IMG/VR virus record: IMGVR_UViG_3300009537_000190
Coordinates: 1-22,818 of that record
Direction: 5' to 3' (one strand)
Length of the DNA: 22,818 nt
DNA from: a virus
The first letter of the stretch is position 1. Each line of letters starts with the position of its first letter. Positions 5,596-12,276 of this stretch are shown here, one piece after another. Under the pieces are notes generated by a model. That model did not search any database, had not been told where the DNA came from, and saw only the letters and a program-made list of their open reading frames with translations. A program made the translations under genes and the position numbers.

Positions 5596-7101
5596 ATGGA
5601 AAAGTCACCTGCTTGCAGACAAGAGGGTGAAACTAAAGAAGATTGTGTCGCTAGAAAAATTCCTGAGATCAAGGAAGAACACCCTGATTGGGCAGATGAT
5701 CAAGTTCAAGCCGTTGCTTATTCAATATGTGATGAGGCTTGTAGCGACAAATATATGAAGGAGAAAAACATGGCTGTGCGTTCACAAGATCAGTATATTC
5801 GCAAACATATTGGTGTTCCGCTTGAAAAAAGCTATGCGGCACAAGAAGACGGATCGATTATGGTCAGGGGATATTTTACTAGTGATGTAATCGATGAAGT
5901 TGGAGATATTATTACACGAGAAGCAACCGAAAAAGCTGTTCCTAAATACCGAGAATGGGGCAATATTCGTTATATGCACCTTCCCAAACCTGTAGCAAAA
6001 GTTGTTCGTATTGGGAAAGAAGATGGATTGAAATGGAATGAAGTTGAGATTCATGTTATCGACCCAGAAGCAGTTTTCCAGGTTAAAAACGGCTTACTTA
6101 AAGCGCTTAGTGTAGGGATTGTTATTCGTTCGTGGGACGATATTGAGATTAATGAAGAGACAGGCGGATGGGAAATTATCGCATACGAGCTTGTTGAAAT
6201 CAGTCTTGTTGATCATCCTGCCAATTATGATGCCAAATTATTTTTGGATGATGATAAAGTATTACCAGTTAATCGAGAGTTGCGCCAATTAGTTGCTGAT
6301 CACGGATTTGCCATGGTCTCCAAAGCCTTGGGCGCAATTACGTCCACTAAAATGGAGGAGGAAGTTGATATGGAAACACTGAAAGAAAACCTCCAAACGG
6401 AAGAGGAAATCGTGGCGGAGGAAGAGATTGAGGCTTCTCTCGACGAGGAAGAAATCGAAGAAGAGGAACTCGAACTCTCTGTTGATGAGGAAGAAGTGGA
6501 AGAGGAAGAAGAGGAAGAGGTTATCGAAGAAGTTCTTGATGAGATGGATGTTCGTCTTTCAGATGAGGACGAGGAAATCGAAGAGATCGATAGCGTGCTT
6601 CTGGATTCCGCTGAAGCTGAAGAAGAGAAAGACCTTGATGATGAAGAAGAGGAAGAAGAAGAACTTGACATAATCGATGAGGAGTCGATTGAAGAAGAAG
6701 TAGAAGAGGAACTGGGTATTGAACCCGACCTTATGGCACAATTTATTCCGCTGGCTAGAGCCCTTCTTGAAGTCCTTTCAGAGACCGAAGCAGAGGTTCC
6801 TATTGAGGAACAGTCTGAGGTAGAAAAGACGGAAGAGATTGAGGAAGCCCATGATGAATTTGCTGCACTGAAGGCACAGGTAGATGACCTTGGTTCTCAA
6901 GTAGCAGAACTTACAGAGATTCTTTATTCTCTGATTAAGCCTGCACAGCGAATGGGTAAAGTCAAAACCGATGCTCTTCCACATGAATCCGTAAAAGAAC
7001 TTGAAATGGAAGAAGAGGAAGAAACAGAGGATATGATGAAATCAGCCCTTCGTCGTTATCTAAAATCGCCTGGAAGAGTAGTAATTCGAGAAAGGCAATA
7101 A
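5596..7101 (+). CDS. HK97-type prohead protease fused to acidic scaffold-like region
   Basis: The frame encodes 501 residues. Residues 1-52 form a small module with four cysteines (C7, C17, C45, C49). Residues 60-220 are an HK97-family (U35) serine protease domain: HIGVPLEKSY and a VRGYFTSDVIDEVGD strand, then RYMHLP with probable catalytic His128, LSVG with probable nucleophile Ser172, and the late EISLVDHPAN motif. Residues about 254-400 are extremely Glu/Asp-rich, and a predicted coiled coil (ALKAQVDDLGSQVAELTEIL) follows near the C-terminus, as in scaffolding proteins. The protease would cleave scaffold and capsid precursor during procapsid maturation. The start at 5596 has only a weak AGG (5586-5588); in-frame ATGs at 5770 and 6370 have much better sites, so shorter products are likely. 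No separate scaffold gene is present and the next gene is the capsid protein. Confidence 0.8.
   Translation: MEKSPACRQEGETKEDCVARKIPEIKEEHPDWADDQVQAVAYSICDEACSDKYMKEKNMAVRSQDQYIRKHIGVPLEKSYAAQEDGSIMVRGYFTSDVIDEVGDIITREATEKAVPKYREWGNIRYMHLPKPVAKVVRIGKEDGLKWNEVEIHVIDPEAVFQVKNGLLKALSVGIVIRSWDDIEINEETGGWEIIAYELVEISLVDHPANYDAKLFLDDDKVLPVNRELRQLVADHGFAMVSKALGAITSTKMEEEVDMETLKENLQTEEEIVAEEEIEASLDEEEIEEEELELSVDEEEVEEEEEEEVIEEVLDEMDVRLSDEDEEIEEIDSVLLDSAEAEEEKDLDDEEEEEEELDIIDEESIEEEVEEELGIEPDLMAQFIPLARALLEVLSETEAEVPIEEQSEVEKTEEIEEAHDEFAALKAQVDDLGSQVAELTEILYSLIKPAQRMGKVKTDALPHESVKELEMEEEEETEDMMKSALRRYLKSPGRVVIRERQ
5758..5772 (+). promoter_or_regulatory. Internal ribosome binding site and ATG for the core protease
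   Basis: AAGGAG (5758-5763) lies six bases before an in-frame ATG at 5770 (residue 59). This start would give a protease without the Cys-containing N-terminal module, and its signal is clearly stronger than the one at 5596. Either both starts are used or 5770 is the main protease start. Confidence 0.5.
6354..6372 (+). promoter_or_regulatory. Internal ribosome binding site and ATG for nested scaffold
   Basis: GGAGGAGG (6354-6361) sits eight bases before an in-frame ATG at 6370, exactly at the junction between the protease domain and the acidic region. Such a site is what a separately translated scaffold would need. Caution: the region is Glu-rich, and GAG/GAA codons can create AGGAGG by chance. 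Confidence 0.5.
6370..7101 (+). CDS. Probable nested scaffolding protein (in-frame internal start)
   Basis: Starting at ATG 6370, the frame gives a 243-residue protein identical to the C-terminal half of the protease polypeptide. It is strongly acidic (long Glu/Asp runs), lacks recognisable enzymatic motifs, and carries a coiled coil near its C-terminus before a basic end (SALRRYLKSPGRVVIRERQ). These are common traits of phage scaffolding proteins, whose basic C-terminal helix often binds the capsid protein. Lambda Nu3, made from an internal start within the protease gene C, is the known precedent for this arrangement. The alternative is a scaffold used only as part of the fusion. The capsid protein has too short an N-terminal arm to hold a full delta domain, which makes a separate scaffold supply plausible. 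Confidence 0.5.
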   Translation: METLKENLQTEEEIVAEEEIEASLDEEEIEEEELELSVDEEEVEEEEEEEVIEEVLDEMDVRLSDEDEEIEEIDSVLLDSAEAEEEKDLDDEEEEEEELDIIDEESIEEEVEEELGIEPDLMAQFIPLARALLEVLSETEAEVPIEEQSEVEKTEEIEEAHDEFAALKAQVDDLGSQVAELTEILYSLIKPAQRMGKVKTDALPHESVKELEMEEEEETEDMMKSALRRYLKSPGRVVIRERQ

Positions 7102-7127
7102 AATCTTAATCTAAAAGGGAAAAAATC

Positions 7128-8501
7128 ATGGATACCGTAAAAGATCGTATTGTAAAGGATATTATGAGTCAAGTTCGAGGGGAAGAACTTCGCAAAGCGT
7201 TGTTAACAACGGGCGATGGTGCTGCACTTCTACCTTATGATCTTGATCCTATCCTCCATGAGGAACTCTTGAAGCTCCAGCCGCTTGCTGTTTTGCTGAG
7301 CATTATCCAGGCTGGAGGCAAAACCCATGAGTATTCTGTCCGAAGCTCTCACCCACAGGCATGGTTTGAAGGCGAAGTTACTCCTGCGAATGCCAAGAAT
7401 AGTGTATATGCTCGCAAGACCGTTGCAATGAAAATTCAGCGGATTTGGGGCTCTGTTTCTGGTTTCGCTCAGGCAATGGATGAGGCATTTGTTGATGCTC
7501 TCGCCGTTGAACTTGAAGGTTCGCTTGAAGGCATGTCCAACGTTCTTGAATATGGTTTGATGTGGGGTGCTGCTGATGACATTGGATTCACGGGTGACGC
7601 CTATCAGTATTCAGGCTTGATTCCTCGTTTAATGGCCTATGCCTCTGGCAATATTTTTGATGCTGGTGGAAATCAGATCACGTTGGATGATCTTGATCAG
7701 GCTTATGCGTTAGCAACAGGCTTCCGTGGAGTTCGTGGAGACCCGAAGGTTTGGTTGATGGGAACCCGAATGAAGCAGGTTGTTGATGGTCTCCAGCAGA
7801 GAGTTCAAATCCCTCTGACTGAAGCCGTTCTTGCAGACGGAAAGATCATCATGGCCGCATATGCAAATGTTCCGATCCTGGAAACCGACTATCTTGTTCC
7901 TGCAACAACTACAACTTCTCCAGCCGTCACCGCAGCCGCAGCTTCTGGTGGATCGTTGGTTGATGATGAGTACTTCTACATTATCTCTTCGGTCACCGCC
8001 ACAGGCGAGCAGGTTGGTGGTACGGAAGATAGTGCAACGACCTCCGTGACGGACAATACTGTTGATCTAACCTGGACCGCTGATGAGAATGCTTTGCTTT
8101 ACCTCATTTGGCGAGGTTTAGCAACAGGTGCTGCAAATATGAAGCTCCTAGACATCATCCCCGCACTTACCTATGATTCAGCAGGAACCGTTAGTGGTGC
8201 AGTTGAATCATACTCGGACGATGGTTCCATCGATACGGGTGCAGGTACTTCCCTCACCGATCTTCAGCCTCTATCCAGTGGTGAGCAGAATATCCTGCTA
8301 GTAAACTACAATCCACGTCGTGGTGCTGCATTTCTTGGTAAAGTTGACGACATGGGTCGTCCGACTGACCGTTTGTTCAGCTTCGTTGAGTTGGCACGAG
8401 TTAAGGATACCTACGACTATATGTTGAAGGGATATATCGCTTCTCGACTTGTACACCCGAATCTGGTTGCAATGGTTCGTCACGCAACACTTACCGCCTA
8501 A
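7128..8501 (+). CDS. Major capsid protein, HK97 fold, with inserted Ig/FN3-like domain
   Basis: The 457-residue product has a Shine-Dalgarno site AAGGGA (7115-7120). It follows the protease-scaffold gene, the expected place for the major capsid protein. Residues 1-255 show HK97-fold features: a short N-arm (LRKALLTTGDGAALLPYDL), the E-loop region (SVRSSHPQAWFEGE), the long spine helix (MDEAFVDALAVELEGSLEGM), and P/A-domain segments (DLDQAYALATGFRG, KVWLMGTRMKQVV, ANVPILETDYLVP). Residues about 259-375 look like an inserted beta-sandwich (DDEYFYIISSVTATGEQ, then TVDLTWTADENALLYLIWRG), typical of FN3-like surface domains. The HK97 fold resumes at LLVNYNPRRGAAFL and ends with a C-terminal GYIASRLVHPNLVAM strand. 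Inserted domains of this kind usually protrude from capsomers and may bind glycans or add stability. A terminator follows. Confidence 0.85.
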   Translation: MDTVKDRIVKDIMSQVRGEELRKALLTTGDGAALLPYDLDPILHEELLKLQPLAVLLSIIQAGGKTHEYSVRSSHPQAWFEGEVTPANAKNSVYARKTVAMKIQRIWGSVSGFAQAMDEAFVDALAVELEGSLEGMSNVLEYGLMWGAADDIGFTGDAYQYSGLIPRLMAYASGNIFDAGGNQITLDDLDQAYALATGFRGVRGDPKVWLMGTRMKQVVDGLQQRVQIPLTEAVLADGKIIMAAYANVPILETDYLVPATTTTSPAVTAAAASGGSLVDDEYFYIISSVTATGEQVGGTEDSATTSVTDNTVDLTWTADENALLYLIWRGLATGAANMKLLDIIPALTYDSAGTVSGAVESYSDDGSIDTGAGTSLTDLQPLSSGEQNILLVNYNPRRGAAFLGKVDDMGRPTDRLFSFVELARVKDTYDYMLKGYIASRLVHPNLVAMVRHATLTA

Positions 8502-8526
8502 ACCCAGTAGGCAAGAAGAAAATAGT

Positions 8527-8554
8527 GAGGTGTTCAGCAATGGACACCTCTTTT
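8527..8554 (+). terminator. Rho-independent terminator after the capsid gene
   Basis: A perfect 7-bp stem (GAGGTGT at 8527-8533 with ACACCTC at 8544-8550) can extend by a T-G wobble and a C-G pair to enclose a 6-base loop. TTTT and a further T-rich stretch follow directly. It lies 25 bases after the capsid stop and before the connector start. Confidence 0.8.
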
Positions 8555-8607
8555 CTTTTCCGATTGTAGGAATTGTAAGTCCAAGTTTGGATTTTGTGAG
8601 GGTAACT

Positions 8608-9171
8608 ATGGCCTGGACACTGTGTTCGAAACAAGAAGTTGTTGCAATTCATCCCTTTCCTGTTGATGATTTAAAAGATTTTTGGAGTGATACGGCAGAA
8701 GCGCTTATCCGAGAACATCTTGGGGCTCCGTATTTAGGTGAGGCAGTTGCGCTTACAAATGAAACGCATAGTGGAGATGGAACACCTCTTTTAATTGTGC
8801 GTAAACCTCCTATTATATCTGTTCAAGCACTTCGTATTTCTGGGGTTGCTGTTACCACGGCAGACTATGTTGTATTCTCAAATCATATTGAACTTGTTGC
8901 TCAGCGTTTTCCTGTTGGACAACTAAATGTACAGGTTGATTATACTTCTGGAGACACTACTATTAATCCAATCATTAAATTAACTGCGGCAGCAATGATT
9001 GCGGCAATTATAAATTATCGTCAAAGATATGGTGCGGATTCTACGTTTAAGTGGGCGACAGGGGAACAGCAAGCAGGAGAATCAACTCCTAATTTGAATG
9101 TAGGATTAACCTCTCATTTAAAATCAATTATGAAGCGGATGCTTCGCAGGGAGCGAATACGTGCCAGCTAA
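8608..9171 (+). CDS. Head-tail connector (adaptor) protein
   Basis: I place the start at ATG 8608, with GAGGG at 8598-8602; the longer frame back to 8449 would overlap the capsid gene and the terminator. The 187-residue protein has a long N-terminal region (DDLKDFWSDTAEALIREHLG), a strand region with KPPIISVQALRISG, a YVVFSNHIELVAQRFP segment and a helical stretch (IIKLTAAAMIAAIINYRQRYG). It ends in a basic helix (HLKSIMKRMLRRER). This is the usual pattern of gp6/gp15-type adaptor proteins that dock under the portal: helices plus a beta segment of the KPPIxSV...V type, with a basic C-terminus. Its place directly after the capsid gene fits. The next gene overlaps by 11 bases. Confidence 0.6.
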   Translation: MAWTLCSKQEVVAIHPFPVDDLKDFWSDTAEALIREHLGAPYLGEAVALTNETHSGDGTPLLIVRKPPIISVQALRISGVAVTTADYVVFSNHIELVAQRFPVGQLNVQVDYTSGDTTINPIIKLTAAAMIAAIINYRQRYGADSTFKWATGEQQAGESTPNLNVGLTSHLKSIMKRMLRRERIRAS

Positions 9172-9916
9172 TTTGAATATGAGCCCGATCTGGAGTGGAA
9201 CAAGCTTTCTTGGTTTCGGGCAGATGAAGCTTGAAGTTGATTTTAGTGAAGTTCAGGGTATGCTTGCGAGAGAGGCAAATGTTCGTCAGGCACGTGAATT
9301 TCTTGAAACAGCTTCTATGTCAGTTGCAGAAAAGATTGCCGAGTTTGCCCGTGAGAAGTTATCTGTAGGTGGCTCAAGAGATGTTGGTGCGACAGGGGGA
9401 GCATCAAAAAATATATTTGTGATGAAGTCTGGTGAGCACGATGCAATTATTTATGAAGGAGCCTATCCAGCAAACTATTTCATTCGAGAAGGACGCACAA
9501 AAGGGGCTAAGCGTCCTCCAGCAAGAGCAATTGTAGAATGGATTGTTCATAAAGGAATAACTATTGAAAAGCCCAAAGATCAACGGGGAAAATGGAGAAT
9601 AACAAAATATGGTGGTCCAAGAGCAAACTTGCGAAGTAAACCTCCTCGCCCCTGGAAACGAGATATGAAACAAGTAGCTGGAATTATTGCAACTAAAATT
9701 GGTCAAGAAGGAATGACTCATTTTGGAAAACTATATCCTTCAAATTCAAATCGGTATGATTATTATGGGGAGATTATGCATAGAACTCCTGGGGAAAAGT
9801 ATTTTACCAATATGATTATGGAGAGGTATACTTATTGGTTTCCTTTATATAGAGAATTTTTGCGAGATGGAAGACCACGACGGATACCACGAAGACTTAT
9901 TGGTGGGGCAAAATAA
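9161..9916 (+). CDS. HK97 gp10-like neck/tail-completion protein
   Basis: The start is GTG 9161, supported by AGGGAG at 9148-9153 seven bases upstream; ATG 9179 is the alternative. The 251-residue protein has a long N-terminal helix (residues 30-68) and then a YFIREGRTKGAKRPP segment (106-120). ARAIVEWIVHKGI (121-133) follows, the signature layout of HK97 gp10-like head-tail joining or tail proteins (FIxxGRxxGxxxPPxxAIxxW). It is longer than usual: residues 135-251 add a basic region rich in Tyr, Arg and Lys (RYTYWFPLYREFLRDGR) that I cannot assign. The order connector, gp10-like, tail terminator matches other siphophages. It overlaps the next gene by one base (TAATG). Confidence 0.65.
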   Translation: MPANLNMSPIWSGTSFLGFGQMKLEVDFSEVQGMLAREANVRQAREFLETASMSVAEKIAEFAREKLSVGGSRDVGATGGASKNIFVMKSGEHDAIIYEGAYPANYFIREGRTKGAKRPPARAIVEWIVHKGITIEKPKDQRGKWRITKYGGPRANLRSKPPRPWKRDMKQVAGIIATKIGQEGMTHFGKLYPSNSNRYDYYGEIMHRTPGEKYFTNMIMERYTYWFPLYREFLRDGRPRRIPRRLIGGAK

Positions 9917-10365
9917 TGGAAGAGTATGATATAAAAGAAGCCGCAGTGGTTAAGAAAATATATAACCATTTTCAAAAATATGTGGATCATGAAGATCAAG
10001 TTGTTGCAGGGGCAATCGATTTAATCTTTAAGCAATTGGTAGGGGAAGGAAAAAAGTATGGTTGTCTTGTAGAATTTGGTGGGGGTGCACGAACAAGAGT
10101 TGAACCATTTAAACGACCAATCTGGCAATGGACGTTAATCTGTGTTTTTATTGTTCGTTTTACGGGTGAGTTAGAAGATGTAGAAGATGAGCTTAGGGGG
10201 ATCATTAATTTACTTTCTTCATTATTTAATGATGATCATACATTGGGCGGACTTACACCATTGGTGAGAATTGAAAGAATTGATCAACCTGAAGTAATAC
10301 GAATGAATGATATTCCGATGTACTGGCTCCCTTTTGAGATCAGTGTTTTAGAAGGACCAGATTAG
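9916..10365 (+). CDS. Probable tail terminator / tail-completion protein
   Basis: This 149-residue protein starts at TAATG, overlapping the previous stop. It has an N-terminal helix region (AAVVKKIYNHFQKYV), a strand-rich middle (KRPIWQWTLICVFIVRF), an acidic helix (EDVEDELRGIINLLSSLF) and a C-terminal strand pair (IPMYWLPFEISVLEG). This alpha/beta pattern, length and location match the tail terminator group (gpU/gp17-like) that caps the tail tube and joins it to the head. Sequence similarity in this group is generally low, so the call leans on gene order. Confidence 0.5.
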   Translation: MEEYDIKEAAVVKKIYNHFQKYVDHEDQVVAGAIDLIFKQLVGEGKKYGCLVEFGGGARTRVEPFKRPIWQWTLICVFIVRFTGELEDVEDELRGIINLLSSLFNDDHTLGGLTPLVRIERIDQPEVIRMNDIPMYWLPFEISVLEGPD

Positions 10366-10374
10366 GAGGAGTAA

Positions 10375-10869
10375 ATGTTTGAGGAATTAAATTTTGTTGA
10401 AGAATCTTCTGAGGAAGAAGAAGCGGTTATTTCTGAAGAAATTGAAGAAGTTTTGGAAGAAACGCCAAAACGTCGAAGACGAAAAAAGAAAGTGGAGGAA
10501 GTAATTATCCCTTTAGAAGAACTTGATCCACATCTTCGACCTATACCTGCACCAGTTGTGGAAGAGAAAACGGAACCCGAGATACCTGAAAGTTCAGCAA
10601 CTTTTCCCGAAGGGACATATTTTGTTGACGAAGAACTTGCAGAACAAATGCTTGCAGATATCGTATACCGTCGTCGGCAAATTCGTGATAAGGTTGCATA
10701 TCTTGGACAGGGAAGACAGAAAAATTTTGTCTTACTTATGGCTACCTGGATGGTAAAACCTGAGGGCATTCTATATGTTCCTGAGCAATTGGCGCAATTT
10801 CAAGAGTTATCCTCCTGGAAAAAATTGGAAGAAGCTCCTGAGGGATTTGTGGCGTTTCAAGCAGAATAA
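10375..10869 (+). CDS. Charged hypothetical protein upstream of the major tail gene
   Basis: This 164-residue protein has a near-perfect Shine-Dalgarno site (AGGAGG, 10364-10369). The N-terminal third is acidic and then abruptly basic (SSEEEEAVISEEIEEVLEE, followed by KRRRRKKK at about residues 32-39). A Pro-rich linker (LRPIPAPVVEEKTEPEIPE) leads to a folded-looking C-terminal half (GTYFVDEELAEQMLADIVYRRRQI, given here in two recognisable helices) ending in short strands (WMVKPEGILYVPEQLAQF). I recognise no family. Its position between the tail terminator and major tail protein suggests a minor tail or neck component or a decoration protein; the flexible charged N-terminus would suit an interaction tail. 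A 109-base untranslated stretch follows, in which I find only a weak 5-bp hairpin and no convincing promoter. Confidence 0.5.
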   Translation: MFEELNFVEESSEEEEAVISEEIEEVLEETPKRRRRKKKVEEVIIPLEELDPHLRPIPAPVVEEKTEPEIPESSATFPEGTYFVDEELAEQMLADIVYRRRQIRDKVAYLGQGRQKNFVLLMATWMVKPEGILYVPEQLAQFQELSSWKKLEEAPEGFVAFQAE

Positions 10870-10978
10870 CAATTGAAGGAAATAGGTAGAGAAGACCGAT
10901 TTTGTGAGTCTTAAAAAAGATGCCTTTGTGTGTGACGGAGGTGAATAAAAGAAGAAATCCTATGGAGGAAATTATATT

Positions 10979-11395
10979 ATGGCCGCTATTGTTGGAATTG
11001 ACGCAAGGGTAGACCTTTCAACGGACGGTGGGTCTATTTGGACCCCTCTATCCGAACGAAATGAGTTCACGATTTCGATTTCAGTTGATGTAGCTGAGCG
11101 TAGGCCATTTGTTGCATCCTTAGCAGATGCATGGGTTTACAAGGCTCGAACGTGGATGAACTGGAATGGTTCTCTGCGTGGTTATTACGATGATGCTGAT
11201 GACACGATCTTTGATACGATGAAAACAGGCAACACTGTTAAACTTCGTTTCTATGATAGTCGAGCAGTTCTAACCAAGTACTGGGAAGGAAATGCTTTGC
11301 TTACGTCTGTTGAGCATGGTGTTACAACCGAGGACTTTGCTACGCTTTCAGTAGATTTCGAAGGTGTTGGAGCTTTGAGTCGAGTAAGTTCATAA
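10979..11395 (+). CDS. Major tail tube protein
   Basis: This 138-residue protein has GGAGG at 10964-10968. Residues 1-60 give a strand pattern typical of tail-tube proteins (GIDARVDLSTDGG, NEFTISISVDVAERRPF). They are followed by WMNWNGSLRGYYDDADD (the tube-monomer WxGxLxGYxD pattern), a turn GNTVKLRFYDS, an LTKYWEGNALLTSVEHG strand pair, and the terminal VTTEDFATLSVDFEGVG sequence. Polymers of such proteins form the tail tube around the tape measure. The position before the chaperone and tape measure genes confirms the role. The gene has its own long 5' untranslated stretch and a terminator directly after it, which suits a highly expressed structural protein. Confidence 0.85.
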   Translation: MAAIVGIDARVDLSTDGGSIWTPLSERNEFTISISVDVAERRPFVASLADAWVYKARTWMNWNGSLRGYYDDADDTIFDTMKTGNTVKLRFYDSRAVLTKYWEGNALLTSVEHGVTTEDFATLSVDFEGVGALSRVSS

Positions 11396-11419
11396 ACATC
11401 AGTGAAGTAAAGCCTTAAA

Positions 11420-11455
11420 AACCCTGGCCTGCTTAAAGCGGGTCGGGGTTATTTA
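11420..11455 (+). terminator. Terminator hairpin after the major tail gene
   Basis: Bases 11420-11433 pair with 11437-11450 over 14 positions (three G-T wobbles) around a TAA loop. An ATTTATAT stretch follows. The U-tract is interrupted, so termination may be partial and allow read-through to the chaperone and tape measure genes. Confidence 0.7.
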
Positions 11456-11476
11456 TATCTAACTCAGGAGTGAGAG

Positions 11477-11887
11477 ATGACAGAGAGTATCAAGTTTGCA
11501 GTTGCGGAAAAAGAGTTTGAGCTAGTTAAGACGGGTCGAGAGCAGGCAGAACAAGTTATTCAGCTTGGTAAATGGATCAATGAGTATGGTGTTCCTGCAC
11601 TTCAAAGAATGACAAATGAAGAAGGGGAAATCACCTTTGCTGGCGGATTTGATTTGCTCAGCAGCATCCTTCAAAGCCTTACTGTGGATGCCCTCATTGA
11701 TCTTTATATTCTTATCTTTGGTTGTAATAAAAAATTTGCTGATCAACATTTTGATATTGGGACTCTCATTGAAGCATTGACAGTTGTTTATAATGCTCAA
11801 CCATCTATCGGAAAGGTAATCTCCCGTTTTTTCTCGCAAGCTACATCCGAAAACGTTACGGAAGAGCCCTCCATGACATCAGAGTAG
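11477..11887 (+). CDS. Tail assembly chaperone, short form (G-like)
   Basis: This 136-residue protein precedes the tape measure and follows the major tail protein, the position of lambda gpG. The body is helical (IKFAVAEKEFELVKTGREQ, QVIQLGKWINEYG, LTVDALIDLYILIFGCN), matching tail assembly chaperones that start with a strand-forming segment followed by helices. The final 17 residues after the slippery site (SQATSENVTEEP and the rest) are low in structure, as expected of the non-shifted tail. Translation initiates at ATG 11477 behind GGAG (11467-11470). It would act with the frameshifted form to keep the tape measure extended during tube polymerisation. Confidence 0.75.
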   Translation: MTESIKFAVAEKEFELVKTGREQAEQVIQLGKWINEYGVPALQRMTNEEGEITFAGGFDLLSSILQSLTVDALIDLYILIFGCNKKFADQHFDIGTLIEALTVVYNAQPSIGKVISRFFSQATSENVTEEPSMTSE

Positions 11888-12276
11888 CCTATGGCTGGGC
11901 TGATGAAGAAATTTTTGAGCATATAGATATTTACGGACTTTCATGGCTGGAAGAAACATGGAAGTATATCCAAGAGGATAAATCCAATCATTATCGATGG
12001 ATGATGTTGGTAGCTCCCCTATCCAGGACTCCTATGGACAGAAAAGGAGCGCAAAATCAACGAACATATTCACAGAAGTTGCAGCGCTCTCTTGAAATGC
12101 TAACGCCATGGAGTGAGGATACGAAGTTTAATGCTTTGCGAAGAAAGTATGGCCCATCTATGAGGGGTGAGGCACAAGTTATTGTATCTTTTGATGCTAA
12201 TGATGATCCAAATAGCCCATTATTCAAGGATGCAATAACTACAAGAATAAAGAAAAAAAGCAAAGCAGAGGACTAA
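11477..12276 (+). CDS. Tail assembly chaperone, frameshifted long form (GT-like), join 11477-11833 and 11833-12276
   Basis: A -1 shift at T-TTT-TTC (11827-11833) joins 119 residues of the short form to 147 residues from the other frame, giving about 266 residues. The downstream frame is open before and after the slip site and has no good start of its own; the first ATG in it is at 12001, without a strong ribosome site. The shifted part begins LASYIRKRYGRALHDIRVAYG, then WADEEIFEHIDIYGLSW. An RxGxALxDIRVAYGW-type segment next to a predicted slip site is typical of GT chaperones. The tail continues with a basic, coiled region (MDRKGAQNQRTYSQKLQR) and an acidic middle. The stop codon (12274-12276) directly touches the tape measure ATG. 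By analogy with lambda, the long form should be made at a small percentage and bind the tape measure. Confidence 0.8.
11827..11833 (+). other. Programmed -1 frameshift slippery heptamer T-TTT-TTC
   Basis: In the chaperone frame the codons CGT-TTT-TTC contain T TTT TTC, a classic X-XXY-YYZ slip site. An AAAGG tract (11812-11816) lies ten bases upstream, the spacing of stimulatory Shine-Dalgarno elements such as in dnaX. Downstream I see only a weak 4-bp TCCG/CGGA stem (11846-11862). Confidence 0.8.

Noticed and set aside
6300-6671. Poly-serine frame on the - strand
   Set aside because: It is the antisense of GAA/GAG-rich scaffold codons, a known composition artefact.
8449-8607. Extended start for the connector gene
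   Set aside because: It would overlap the capsid gene end and translate through the terminator; ATG 8608 has a proper GAGGG site.
10870-10978. Promoter or terminator before the major tail gene
   Set aside because: Only a 5-bp AAGAC/GTCTT hairpin and no credible -35/-10 pair are visible; a 30-codon frame at 10920 overlaps the tail gene and lacks a usable ribosome site.
12001-12276. Separate 91-codon gene before the tape measure
   Set aside because: The frame is open back past the slippery heptamer and gives a chaperone-like sequence there, so it is the 3' part of the frameshifted product.
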